A DNA stretch of 64,000 nt, from positions 124,001-188,000 of the forward strand of contig JALQPE010002603.1 of the NCBI GenBank assembly GCA_030407315.1, given 5' to 3'. This document shows positions 21,176 through 29,972 of the stretch, one piece after another. The position numbers were made by a program, and so were the translations under genes. Below the pieces are notes generated by a model that made no database searches, was not told where the DNA came from, and saw only the letters and a list, made by a program, of their open reading frames with translations. Position 1 is the first letter of the stretch. Every line of letters starts with the position of its first letter. This DNA comes from Asparagopsis taxiformis (taxonomy: Eukaryota > Rhodophyta > Florideophyceae > Bonnemaisoniales > Bonnemaisoniaceae).

Positions 21176-21987
21176 TCAGTTAGCTGGCCAATATTTTCTA
21201 CCATAGTCAGCAAATATCTCCTCATCAGCTTCAACGTCTCTGGTCAGAACGACCTTGACAGCATGGGGATTCTTGATATTTGAAGCAAAGTCCGGTTTGT
21301 CTATGGCATCGCCTTGTCGAAACTCGGCTGACTGTGTTCGACTCACCTCGGTCGCTTTCTCCGTTCCGTCAATGACCCGACAATCATTGAGGTAGCTGGT
21401 ACAATTATAGACCGCTGGAACGAGCCAGACCTTCCGAACAGGTGCACCCCTCCCTATGTACGTGGTTTCCAATTCCATATTGTAGTCCTGGAACCTCTCT
21501 CCTGTGCACCCAAATCCTTCCGGGCCGTACATCACTGATCTCTGCGGTTCCGAGTCTCGAATCTTCGCATAGAAAATCGTCCCGTTGTACCAGCCAATGA
21601 CCGTCCCCTTCTTCAGTTCTTCGCCGCGAATACGCCAAACCCACCACCTCTTACCTCCGATTGCGAAACATAGACACCGTAGAATGCAGCATCAGCAGCC
21701 AGAATCGCGTCCGGGTCTATGCTCCAAAACGAGTGCATGTCCTCGGTCGGCCACTGGTCCATAGGCACCCCGCTCAATCTGTGAAGCATAGACCCGTCCT
21801 TCTTCATTGACGCAACGAACACAAACAGATGGTTCGGCAATGCTGTCACAGCAGGTAAACCTTCTGGTGCATCTGAGATGTGCTTCTGACGAAGCCTTGG
21901 AGCTTTTCCTGTGACCGGTACCGACTCGTCCCCAAGAATACTCTCCACCTCACGCTGCAAGATCCCCCCATATCGCCCGGCTTTCAC
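21176..21987 (-). pseudogene. SET-domain segment of gene M1 (frameshifted)
   Basis: Two frames together read as a SET domain, the lysine methyltransferase fold. The first (21987-21613) ends GGGFGVFAA, the classical GxGVFA start. After a one-base shift near 21620 the second frame continues with GTVIGWYNG, then NCTSYLNDCRV, IKNPHAVKVVL, and EEIFADYGRKYW at the end, the usual ELxxDYG/YW motif. The segment also overlaps the end of the methyltransferase frame (21984): without a one-base shift near 22040 the methyltransferase frame would continue into it (ASQEWILHAFVSEVKAGRYGG). The codon at 21987 is GTG, so this is not an independent start. I infer one ParB-methyltransferase-SET polypeptide, with frame breaks from decay or sequencing error. 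Confidence 0.7.
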
Positions 21988-24167
21988 CTCACTGACGAAA
22001 GCATGCAGTATCCACTCCTGCGATGCATCGTGGCACCTTTTTCCTTCTCACACCCAATGAACCGACGATACGTACCATCCCTCAACGTCATACACGCTAT
22101 GGCTGTGCTGTATGTTCCCGAGAAGAAATCCATCACGATATCGTTCTGCTTCGAAAATCGTTCCAGAAGCTCACGAAGAGTGGTCAACGCCTTCTGCTCA
22201 TGGCGCAGTCGGTTGTTCTGCCCATCGTATTGAGCTTCACCAGCCGACAACCTCGGAACGTTGTCAATCGCGTTGGTGAACCCAGGGTGCCTCGATATGT
22301 CCGGATTGTGCAACCTGTAATCCACCATATCGTATGCAGCCATACCCTTCCCCCGCTTATACGCATGGATAACGAAATCGTGCATATTATGCAGTGTGCA
22401 CGTTTTCGTCGATGGATTGGACGTAAAGCTGTGTGGTCGGCGAGATAGCACGACTGGAACACTGTCCACAATCATCTTGCCAGGCTCGGCATTTCTGATT
22501 GCATCCATCCATGCCACGAGTTGGAGCACGCTGGAATAGATTAGAGCATGACCGCAAGGCCGAAGAACTCGAACTATTTCACACGCAACACTCGCCAACT
22601 CTTCCGGCTCCAGAATATCGTACTCCGAGTTTTCTCTGCCGCCTTCCCGCCTCGTGTTGAATGGAGGATCAGTGAGCACAAGCTGAACACTGTCCTCCAA
22701 CACGCCATCTTCCAGGAAACTAATTTTGTCCTCCACCTCTTTGGCTACATCAGTGGCGTCACAATTCACAGTGTGAATGTAACGCCCCATCACAGCTTCC
22801 AGCTTGGTGACATATTCTGGCTTGGTTTCCTTTCCGACGTCAACGAGCGGTGCTTCTGTAGGCGATACAGTGTCAACCTCCATAGCGTCATCCTCGGCCG
22901 CACCTTCTCTTGTTGCTGTTTCGCTAGCAACCGCCGCATTATCGTCCTCTCCACCACCGCGCTCCAGCCTAGCCTTCTTCCTCTGTGGCTCCAGACTATC
23001 CTCTTCTATATCCTCGCTGCCATTGTTTGGCACTGCTGCGGATATTTCCATCTGCGCAGGTGCACCTTCAAGGATGCCAGGCTCGGGCGTATCCTCAAGA
23101 CTGTGCAACTCATCCATGGTCAGAGGAAGCTTTCGTTGCTCTCGGGTTCGCAATAACCAAGCCTTCAGCCTCCTCTGACCATACAGGGCATGAGACGTGT
23201 TCAACTTGGCTCGCATGAACGAGTTCAAGCCGAACTTGTCAGGAGTGTCGAAAAGCAAGGCTCGAAGTCTCTGCATCAGCTGACCACGCTCGGCGAACAC
23301 ATTCACCTCAGTGACACATTGGCGTATCGACAGCAGGAAGGCGCTTGTCAATGATCGCAGCCTTGCATCCACAGCCACTGGAAGGTCGGCACAGAACCCG
23401 TTTCCACTGTCTACAGTTTTCGGGACAATGGTCAGGTTTTTCCGATGCTCCTCGACCGCGCAGCCATCAGACCGATTCGGGAGTGACCTGAAGCAAAGGC
23501 TCGCAGGATCGAATACCATGAACGGCCAGCACATCGATTCAACATCCTCATACCCCAACACTCTTGCCCCGGTATCCCACGCAGCTAACACACGGTCGAC
23601 AACAAATCCAAGCTGGTTGGCTTGCGCACTGGATGTTGCAATTCCAACCATTCCACCACCACCAATGGCCCCGGATGTGGCTCTGGCCCGCCTAGATGGC
23701 ACACTGCCCATCTCCTTACTGCGAATAGCCAAGATACACTGGCACATCATAACCATCAGCCTCCTGAACCGCTTCTGGCTAGCCTGCAAAGAATCTTGCA
23801 TGTCGGATGTAGCGCCGTCCAGAAAGTACCTGCTCGAAAGCAGTTCGCGGTTCAGTGGAGAGGACAATTCTCCGCGGGGTGTCTTGCCAAACATTTCGAC
23901 GGCACGAGAACTAGTCACCCCCGCCTGTTTCGGAAACTCAACCATCCTCGGAGAATCACCCATCTCTGCATTGAGTCCCCATGCATGACAAAACATTTGC
24001 CACAGACGCAAATCAATCGAACTCGAATCTTCTGCTCGGTGATACGGCCGAAGCACAGCCAGGATAGACATGCATGAGCTGTACTGCGGTTTACCACTCA
24101 GGCTTGAAGCAATTTGGCCGCTTGGATCGCAGGATTTGATCCAGCCCAACACATCAGCCATCCTCAC
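21984..24167 (-). CDS. Beta-class DNA methyltransferase segment of gene M1
   Basis: An open frame of 727 codons. The first ~420 residues are a helical region of unknown function plus an acidic linker with a QRKKARLER nuclear-targeting-like patch. The last ~260 are a DNA amino-methyltransferase. Catalytic motif DPPF at 22659-22670 comes before the AdoMet-binding motif DFFSGTYSTAIAC near 22098-22137, preceded by RHEQKALTTLRELLERF and followed by FIGCE. The order motif IV then motif I defines the beta class (N6-adenine or N4-cytosine methylation of DNA). The frame opens at GTG directly overlapping the ParB frame at 24164, so the true start is probably the ATG at 24640 upstream. Target base and site cannot be told from the sequence. 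Confidence 0.8.
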   Translation of the reverse strand: MRMADVLGWIKSCDPSGQIASSLSGKPQYSSCMSILAVLRPYHRAEDSSSIDLRLWQMFCHAWGLNAEMGDSPRMVEFPKQAGVTSSRAVEMFGKTPRGELSSPLNRELLSSRYFLDGATSDMQDSLQASQKRFRRLMVMMCQCILAIRSKEMGSVPSRRARATSGAIGGGGMVGIATSSAQANQLGFVVDRVLAAWDTGARVLGYEDVESMCWPFMVFDPASLCFRSLPNRSDGCAVEEHRKNLTIVPKTVDSGNGFCADLPVAVDARLRSLTSAFLLSIRQCVTEVNVFAERGQLMQRLRALLFDTPDKFGLNSFMRAKLNTSHALYGQRRLKAWLLRTREQRKLPLTMDELHSLEDTPEPGILEGAPAQMEISAAVPNNGSEDIEEDSLEPQRKKARLERGGGEDDNAAVASETATREGAAEDDAMEVDTVSPTEAPLVDVGKETKPEYVTKLEAVMGRYIHTVNCDATDVAKEVEDKISFLEDGVLEDSVQLVLTDPPFNTRREGGRENSEYDILEPEELASVACEIVRVLRPCGHALIYSSVLQLVAWMDAIRNAEPGKMIVDSVPVVLSRRPHSFTSNPSTKTCTLHNMHDFVIHAYKRGKGMAAYDMVDYRLHNPDISRHPGFTNAIDNVPRLSAGEAQYDGQNNRLRHEQKALTTLRELLERFSKQNDIVMDFFSGTYSTAIACMTLRDGTYRRFIGCEKEKGATMHRRSGYCMLSSVR

Positions 24168-24640
24168 AGACGAAATATGAGCGTACTTGTCCTTTCCTTT
24201 TGGACCCAGTACTCGTCTCTGAGATCAACGGCGATCATCAGATACTCAACAAACATCATGCGCCTTTGCAGGCCTGCAATGTCGTTGGATGTCGTCGCTC
24301 TCACACGGTCCAGCACAACAGCAGTACTGCTGTTGGTGTCCGCCACGATAGACTCTTCTCGCATAGGAATCGTAACGCCAGGAGGAAAGACGCCCTTCTC
24401 CATTCCACGTACAATTGCCATGCAGCGGTGCGCTCCATCCAATATCTCCAGAACGCCTTCTCGAAACCTGCCAATCACGGGATGAGCTGTGTCATAGCCG
24501 CTGTTGCGAATGCTCTCCATGAGCGCTTCCACATGACTTGCATCAACATCGCGAATCGATACGAATTTGCTGACTTGATTGGGGTCGATGAACACCCATC
24601 CGTCGTGCTTTTCACCGTGATTGTGGAACGTTCCTTCCAT
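24164..24640 (-). CDS. ParB-like N-terminal segment of gene M1
   Basis: Starts at ATG 24640 (MEGTFHNHGEKHDGW). The ParB/sulfiredoxin-like fold is clear: DVDASHVEALMESIRNSGYD is the usual helix before the sheet, and EILDGAHRCMAIVRG (about 24408-24455) carries the Asp-Gly-x-His-Arg motif. The frame ends at 24164 next to an A/G-rich run (AAAAGGAAAGG). A one-base shift there joins it to the methyltransferase frame (KDKYAHISSVRMADVLGW). ParB-methylase fusions are common in phages and bacterial mobile elements; here the chain continues to a SET domain. Known members of this fold bind DNA, cut DNA or hydrolyse CTP; which applies here is unknown. Confidence 0.75.
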   Translation of the reverse strand: MEGTFHNHGEKHDGWVFIDPNQVSKFVSIRDVDASHVEALMESIRNSGYDTAHPVIGRFREGVLEILDGAHRCMAIVRGMEKGVFPPGVTIPMREESIVADTNSSTAVVLDRVRATTSNDIAGLQRRMMFVEYLMIAVDLRDEYWVQKERTSTLIFRL

Positions 24641-25214
24641 GGCGAACAAAGGTAGAGTTTTTAAGAAAGGGATAGTTGGTTGCTGCTTGACCAGGGTGGC
24701 GCAAAGCAGAAGTTGGTTGTTTAAAACAAAGTGTCAGCGAGTGGTAGCACTTCGGTGGCTGTTTCCTTTCCACCCCTGTCCGAACCTTTACAAGATAACT
24801 ACATCGACTGTTAGCTCAATAATCAATGTAATACTAAAGTAATACTCAAAATATTTTTCCATGCAATTTATTGGGCCCCGTAACATCTCTAAGCGTATCT
24901 TTGTAGTCCAATCGTATGCATCCGACATTCACTTCTAGAACGATTATTCACATCAAATTTTATTCTGCAATCAGTTCATGGCAGACATCATCCACACTGA
25001 CGTGTCAATTTTGTCAATTGTCCATTCTATTTCTACACCACCTAAACATCTCTTCTGGACCTTTCCAATCCTCCTAGATTGTACATTCTATTTCTACACT
25101 AGCTAAACATCTCTTCTCGAGATTTCCAATCCTCCTAGTATATACTACTCTTTAGCAGAAGGTAACGGTTAGGCTTTCACTAATACAACAATTCTATCCC
25201 ATAGCTATCCCAAC
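24641..25214. other. Intergenic region between divergent M1 and the Tudor-like gene
   Basis: AT-rich, divergent promoter region. It holds two copies of a 61-bp direct repeat (25023 and 25084, starting CATTCTATTTCTACAC). No gene seen. Confidence 0.5.
25023..25140. repeat. 61-bp direct repeat, two copies
   Basis: CATTCTATTTCTACAC followed by AAACATCTCTTCT and CCAATCCTCCTAG occurs twice at 61-bp spacing with a few differences. Confidence 0.7.
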
Positions 25215-25478
25215 ATGCTTCCTCTCGCTCCAAACGACGTTATAGAAGTTCAATGGGAACTTCGGCCGTTTGGGAGGAAACGAAAGATTGTGTGGTGGTC
25301 TGCAATCGTCAAGGAAATTACTCAGGTCAAGACTGAAACAGACCCATTCCTCCATGCATTGCTCGAATACAAAGCTGAATATGGTTTCGACTCTACCCTT
25401 TCTCAAGTCAAGATTTCAGATCGTAATGAGCTCGTCGACAAGGATTCCGGAAGGGTTCTCCCGTGGCGAAGTGGTTAG
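25215..25478 (+). CDS. Tudor/Agenet-like N-terminal ORF
   Basis: ATG 25215 opens 87 codons. DVIEVQWELRPFGRKRKIVWWSAIV followed by EYKAEYGFDSTLSQVKI resembles the small barrel of Tudor/Agenet chromatin readers (aromatic WW before a beta strand, then an aromatic and acidic strand). The frame ends at TAG 25476-25478, but the same frame reopens at once and runs to 26576, so the two parts may be one gene with a single in-frame stop. No close family is recognised; the Tudor assignment is by pattern only. Confidence 0.4.
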   Translation: MLPLAPNDVIEVQWELRPFGRKRKIVWWSAIVKEITQVKTETDPFLHALLEYKAEYGFDSTLSQVKISDRNELVDKDSGRVLPWRSG

Positions 25479-25487
25479 CTTCGCAGT

Positions 25488-26576
25488 ATGGACTCACCTC
25501 CATCCCCAGCAGAGAGAGACCCGGACTACGGCATTGACCACACTCGCCACCGCCACCGCGGCATCCTTCAAGATTGCACTGCGGATCAAATGAAGAAGAC
25601 CATAGCAGAAATGCTGGCAAGATTGGAAAAGCTGGAGTCAGCTGCCAAACATCCTCTTCCCCCTCCATTCGATTCCAACAGTTCCATGACCTCCTCTGCT
25701 CTGACTGTATGTAGCATTCTGTTTCAGAAGCTTGGTGTGTACACGGACAAGCCCCTCTCCCTCCGGATGACAAAATCCGAGCACTCCAGGGGAATGCGAC
25801 AAACATCGCAAGAAGAAATCAGAGTACAGGCTGACTGCTCCCTTGCTCAATTCCGCACTATTGCCATTCAATGCAAGGCGAAAGAGAATCGTGACGTTCT
25901 CTTCCAGCCGTCCTTTGAGGACATCACCTTTCCCTCTGGAAATGAGTCGGATCTTTCCATCATTTTCCCCACCTTTCAGGCACTATGTGACTCCATAGGT
26001 ACCTCGCAACACGGGTTCCAGAAAATATTGGTGAAGAGCAGGGCGGAACGCGATGGAGGCAGCTCATCGATTGTCCGAATTTTAGGAAATCTAGTCGACG
26101 TTGACTGCTCTCATGATGCTCCTTCTTCCGCATTTCTCGTCGGCTCATCTGCTTACGTCCTGTCCAGCCCAGACCAACGTATGACAGTTCTTTGCAGAGA
26201 CTCCTACGAGTTTGACCATGTCAACAATACATTTTTACATCCCCTATATCTTAGCCAACTATCACAGTCTAGCATCGTGGACTCTTTCCACCTACGTGAT
26301 AAGGCTACTGTTACTTATGGAGCAACGTTTTCGTTACTGTGGAGACGTATTCAGCGCCGAGCTTGTTACAGCACTTTCCAGCCTCTATCAACCGCAGAGA
26401 CGTTTGGTACACTACATCTACGCTTACCTTGCTGTATTTTCAGTGGTACTACTATATGCCAGGAGCTTGAAGACATTGGCTATGAGGCTATCTCTCGTCT
26501 TGGCTTCAATGCGGATTCAGACACTACCCACCCACCCTCTCCTCCACCTGCCACCTGCAGTCCGGAGCAAAAATGA
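25488..26576 (+). CDS. Hypothetical protein, 362 aa (same frame as the Tudor-like ORF)
   Basis: ATG 25488 lies nine bases after the TAG of the preceding ORF and in the same frame. There is a short coiled-coil-like helix near the start (MKKTIAEMLARLEKLESAAK), then mixed sequence with FEDITFPSGNESDL and ISRLGFNADSDTTHPP, and a Pro-rich tail. No known domain is recognised. It converges with the gene on the other strand ending at 26893. It could be the C-terminal part of a 453-codon Tudor-like protein. Confidence 0.45.
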   Translation: MDSPPSPAERDPDYGIDHTRHRHRGILQDCTADQMKKTIAEMLARLEKLESAAKHPLPPPFDSNSSMTSSALTVCSILFQKLGVYTDKPLSLRMTKSEHSRGMRQTSQEEIRVQADCSLAQFRTIAIQCKAKENRDVLFQPSFEDITFPSGNESDLSIIFPTFQALCDSIGTSQHGFQKILVKSRAERDGGSSSIVRILGNLVDVDCSHDAPSSAFLVGSSAYVLSSPDQRMTVLCRDSYEFDHVNNTFLHPLYLSQLSQSSIVDSFHLRDKATVTYGATFSLLWRRIQRRACYSTFQPLSTAETFGTLHLRLPCCIFSGTTICQELEDIGYEAISRLGFNADSDTTHPPSPPPATCSPEQK

Positions 26577-26892
26577 TAAAGCACACCTATCCGTAGTTAT
26601 CCTGTTCCTGGGTATTCCATTCTAGAGCTCCTGTGGCCATCAATTTCTAGTAAAGACGGATACCCTCGCCCCTTCTTACTTCGACTATTCCACTACCTTT
26701 CTCTGCGCTTTTCCTTCGACTTGACACTATCGTCTGACTGGTTTCCTGATGTATCGCATCTATCTACTTCCATCTATTACAAAATTCAACTCAACAGAAA
26801 TTTTATTTCTTCATTCTTCGTCTACTACACCGAAACTGGTTTCATCCGATACTACTCCCCTTCATTCTCGATTTCATCATCGACGAATACCT
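26577..26892. other. Convergent intergenic spacer
   Basis: CT-rich spacer between two convergent ORFs; probably both 3' UTRs. No other feature seen. Confidence 0.4.
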
Positions 26893-28278
26893 TCACATAT
26901 TCTGCATCTCCTCCGTCCTCTTCCATAGACCTGAAGCTCTCCTCCAGCACTGATTCCCCCCATCGTCTACATTCAGTTCTTCATATCTATCACGCGATAT
27001 AGTCAAAACCTCCTCATTCATGAACCGACTACTCACCCGCTCCCCGGGAAGAAGCAGTTTCACTGCTTCATTGATTTCCCGGATTTGCGCTCCTTCCACC
27101 TCTGTTCCACTTTGAAATTTCAAAATCGTTCGGAACCCGTATGCAAGTATGTAGATGAATTGCAAGGAGTATTCTGAACGTCGCAGGAACATGTTCTTAT
27201 CAGAACATTGCGTGTAGGCGACTGCAAAGTTCAGTGCAACCTCTACTAAATTGATCCTCCTAGTCAAAAACCTCTTGTCCGGTTCTCCAATTATTTGAAC
27301 TTCGTACTCGACTTTGAATAGCATTTCTTTTCGCAACGCAATGAAGTCGCGAAGAATCTTCATATTCTTTTCATCCATTGCTGCACGCTCCGCTGCATTC
27401 ATTTTCCTCTGCGCCGAGTACAGACTTGGAACTGACTCAATGTCCAGCCCACCGTCGTGCAAATGATGCTCCATTCGGACTGAACCTTGAAACCCACTGT
27501 ATAGAACGAATCCAAGATCTCGGATGAACCGGTTTCGCACATGATCTCTGGACTTGTTCATAAACCCGGTCACTGCCGTCAGTGCCGATTTCGTCACAGT
27601 GATGCCTACCTCCTTTCTGTGCAACGGCCCATTGTCACCAACCTTTCTTCGCTTCTGCTTTCGAGCGGCCCCATCACTTCCCTCGGACGTCCCATGCATT
27701 CCATCCATGCGAGCAGAGTCCGTTCCGCGAATTGTCTCCTCAATGGTCCCGGTAGTCACATACCCCCGCGCCCTCCACCGTTCGATACCTTCCGACGTTC
27801 CATTGGAGCTGGAACGGTCTCCTCCCTCTCTGAAAGAATTGTTTTGACACGTATTCTTGATTAAAGAGGTCACAACTTGGCAGCGCAATTCAATGTGGTT
27901 CCGGCCGGCAAGCGTCCTATTGAACACATCCTTTCGCTCATTGCTCTGCCTGGCGAACATCAGCGTATTGATTAGCTGGCATCCGTTGAAATGCCTATCC
28001 CTCTTATCCACCATTGCCTTCGTGTACGTTGGAACAACAGCACACAGCACAGCACACACCATTTCGAACGTGAACGATTTCTCCGCATCCTGCGCAATGC
28101 GGAGACGTTCCCTGTCCTTCTCGGAGGCGATCTTCTTCGGATGTCCTTGTCCCTGGCTCAGAAGCCCATCGACGATGCTCTTGACCTCCTGCATATCGGT
28201 GTTTAGCATGGAGACAGTCTTGGCGACATTTCCGAGAGTCTCGCGTAATTGAATGGTGCTCTTCTCGACGGCATCCAT
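26893..28278 (-). CDS. Hypothetical nuclear-type protein, 461 aa (possible upstream exon)
   Basis: ATG at 28278. N-terminal ~55 residues are heptad-like (IQLRETLGNVAKTVSMLNTD), suggesting a coiled coil. A central Gly/Ser-rich part carries a basic patch (RKQKRRKVG). The C-terminal half is helical and rich in charged residues (ERAAMDEKNMKILRDFIALRKE). The frame stays open upstream of the ATG to about 28401 (SNCKFNINPETSVSIAAFSE), where CTCCTTTTAG could be a splice acceptor preceded by TACTAAG, a branch-site-like sequence. A first exon may therefore exist. No family is recognised. Confidence 0.5.
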   Translation of the reverse strand: MDAVEKSTIQLRETLGNVAKTVSMLNTDMQEVKSIVDGLLSQGQGHPKKIASEKDRERLRIAQDAEKSFTFEMVCAVLCAVVPTYTKAMVDKRDRHFNGCQLINTLMFARQSNERKDVFNRTLAGRNHIELRCQVVTSLIKNTCQNNSFREGGDRSSSNGTSEGIERWRARGYVTTGTIEETIRGTDSARMDGMHGTSEGSDGAARKQKRRKVGDNGPLHRKEVGITVTKSALTAVTGFMNKSRDHVRNRFIRDLGFVLYSGFQGSVRMEHHLHDGGLDIESVPSLYSAQRKMNAAERAAMDEKNMKILRDFIALRKEMLFKVEYEVQIIGEPDKRFLTRRINLVEVALNFAVAYTQCSDKNMFLRRSEYSLQFIYILAYGFRTILKFQSGTEVEGAQIREINEAVKLLLPGERVSSRFMNEEVLTISRDRYEELNVDDGGNQCWRRASGLWKRTEEMQNM

Positions 28279-28953
28279 TTTATCACTTAGGGCTTTCAGC
28301 TCTGCAGTGATGTTCGAAAAGCCCTCACGCGTTATTTCGGAAAATGCGGCGATGCTTACGGAGGTTTCGGGATTGATGTTGAACTTGCAATTGGAGTTTG
28401 CTAAAAGGAGAAGTGCTTTGAAGGAAGGATGTCACGCTTAGTACAGCAGTGTTGTAGCAAATATCATTCCAGTGGATGCATCCATCCTGTTCTACTCTAC
28501 ATAATAATAATGCTTCCCAGTGCTCCGTAACGGTTATTTTTCATAATTTAGTGGTGGATGGTGCATATTCTTTCCTTTGCCACTACCCACGTCCTGTGCA
28601 TACCACACCTCGCTACCAGACTGACGTCTCCTACTCGACACTTTCAATGCAAAGATAGATAAGTATAATTTGAAATGCTAAACTCAACATAATATAGCTA
28701 CTCTGTACATTCTCTCCTTACGGTGAGACAAACGAGATATGTTCAATCTTCCCAATCTTTCATTCTACGTCCTATTCAACATCTAGCTTCCCTGCACCCA
28801 ACTATCTGTAAAGCACCATCACAATTACTATAGTCGTGTACCACACACCATTCCAGTATTTACCTTCACACCAACACTATGCACCACATTTCCTGTCAAG
28901 TCCACTCCACCAGACAGTGTTGTGAACCAATGCACGGTACTACCCGCAGACAA
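28279..28953. other. Upstream region of the 461-aa gene
   Basis: Besides the possible acceptor and branch site near 28400-28440 I see no gene. The right end is the copia insertion site, with target copy GACAA at 28949-28953. Confidence 0.4.
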
Positions 28954-29441
28954 TGTTGAAACGAATTGGTCGCTTACCGAGCGTTTACTGAATCTGCGAG
29001 CTCACTACATAATTTGTATTCTCGCCGAGGTGCGCCGGCGGTGCTAAGGACAGCCTGTTCAAGGCTGCTCCAGACAGACTGTCACTGACAGTCTGTCCTA
29101 GCAAGCACCCGCTGCCAATCTGGTACACGTGGGCTTCTCTATCATATCATCCACACGTGTACACTTATCATAACATTTTCCCTCTGCCATGATGGCAACC
29201 CATCTTGGCATTTCTAATTACTAATTGAAACTATGACAAACAAATTGAAACTTCAGACGCTGTTATCTCCGTGAAGAAAGGTCGTAGAAGCTTCGGAGAA
29301 GTTGCTACCCGACTAATTCGGGCACGCTGAACACGATGAGATAGGTTTCGGAGCGCCTAGAGCACTCCTTCTAGGAGAAATCGAGGGTCAAAGTTTTCTC
29401 ACGTAATTGAGGCCCTCAGGGCCAATTCCAGTGCTTCAACA
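28954..29441 (-). repeat. 3' LTR of copia element 1
   Basis: 488 bp with TG...CA ends. Contains a strong internal inverted repeat (GACAGACTGTCA then CTGACAGTCTGTC). Nearly identical to 34908-35395 and to 63382-63868. Confidence 0.95.
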
Positions 29442-29972
29442 CTCCCCCTCTTTGACCTTCTCGATTAATGATTTGGTAGTTACCCCCATAAGTTCACGAA
29501 GCTTGACGAACTGAATCCTTTGCAGAGGCTTAGTGAGGACATCCGCTACCATATCAGATGTTGGACAGCAGTCGATATCGAACATCCCTTCGAGGAGGCA
29601 ATCCCGGACAAAGTGATACCGAATGTCGATATGCTTTGTGCGGGTTCCAGAAGCATCGTTCCTAGCCATTTTGATAGATCCTTGATTATCCACATTGATG
29701 AGGATAGGATCTGCAGGATTTGTACTGCTGCTGAAACCAACGATGTTTCTCAGCCAGATTGCCTCCTTCACTGCTGCACTGAGAGCCATGTATTCGGCTT
29801 CTGAGGAAGACTGGGCTACACAGCCTTGCTTACGAGACTTCCAGCTCACCGCTCCTCCAGCCATCTTGAAGACATAGCCACTGGTCGACTTCCGGTTGAT
29901 ACTATCAACCGGAAGTCGTAGTACTAGTAGTACAACCGCCCCAGTCCGAGTCGCTGTACCCGGCTGGTGCAA
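29436..29972 (-). pseudogene. copia RNase H segment (element 1)
   Basis: Contains KSTSGYVF, then SWKSRKQGCVAQSSSEAEYMA, the copia RNase H signature, and a C-terminal tail that overlaps the polypurine tract; the TGA stop uses the first bases of the LTR. It is out of frame with the upstream RT because of a 16-bp inverted duplication around 29902. Role: degrades the RNA strand during reverse transcription. Confidence 0.85.
29442..29457 (-). other. Polypurine tract of copia element 1
   Basis: Minus-strand GGTCAAAGAGGGGGAG directly before the 3' LTR. This is the plus-strand DNA primer site. Confidence 0.8.
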
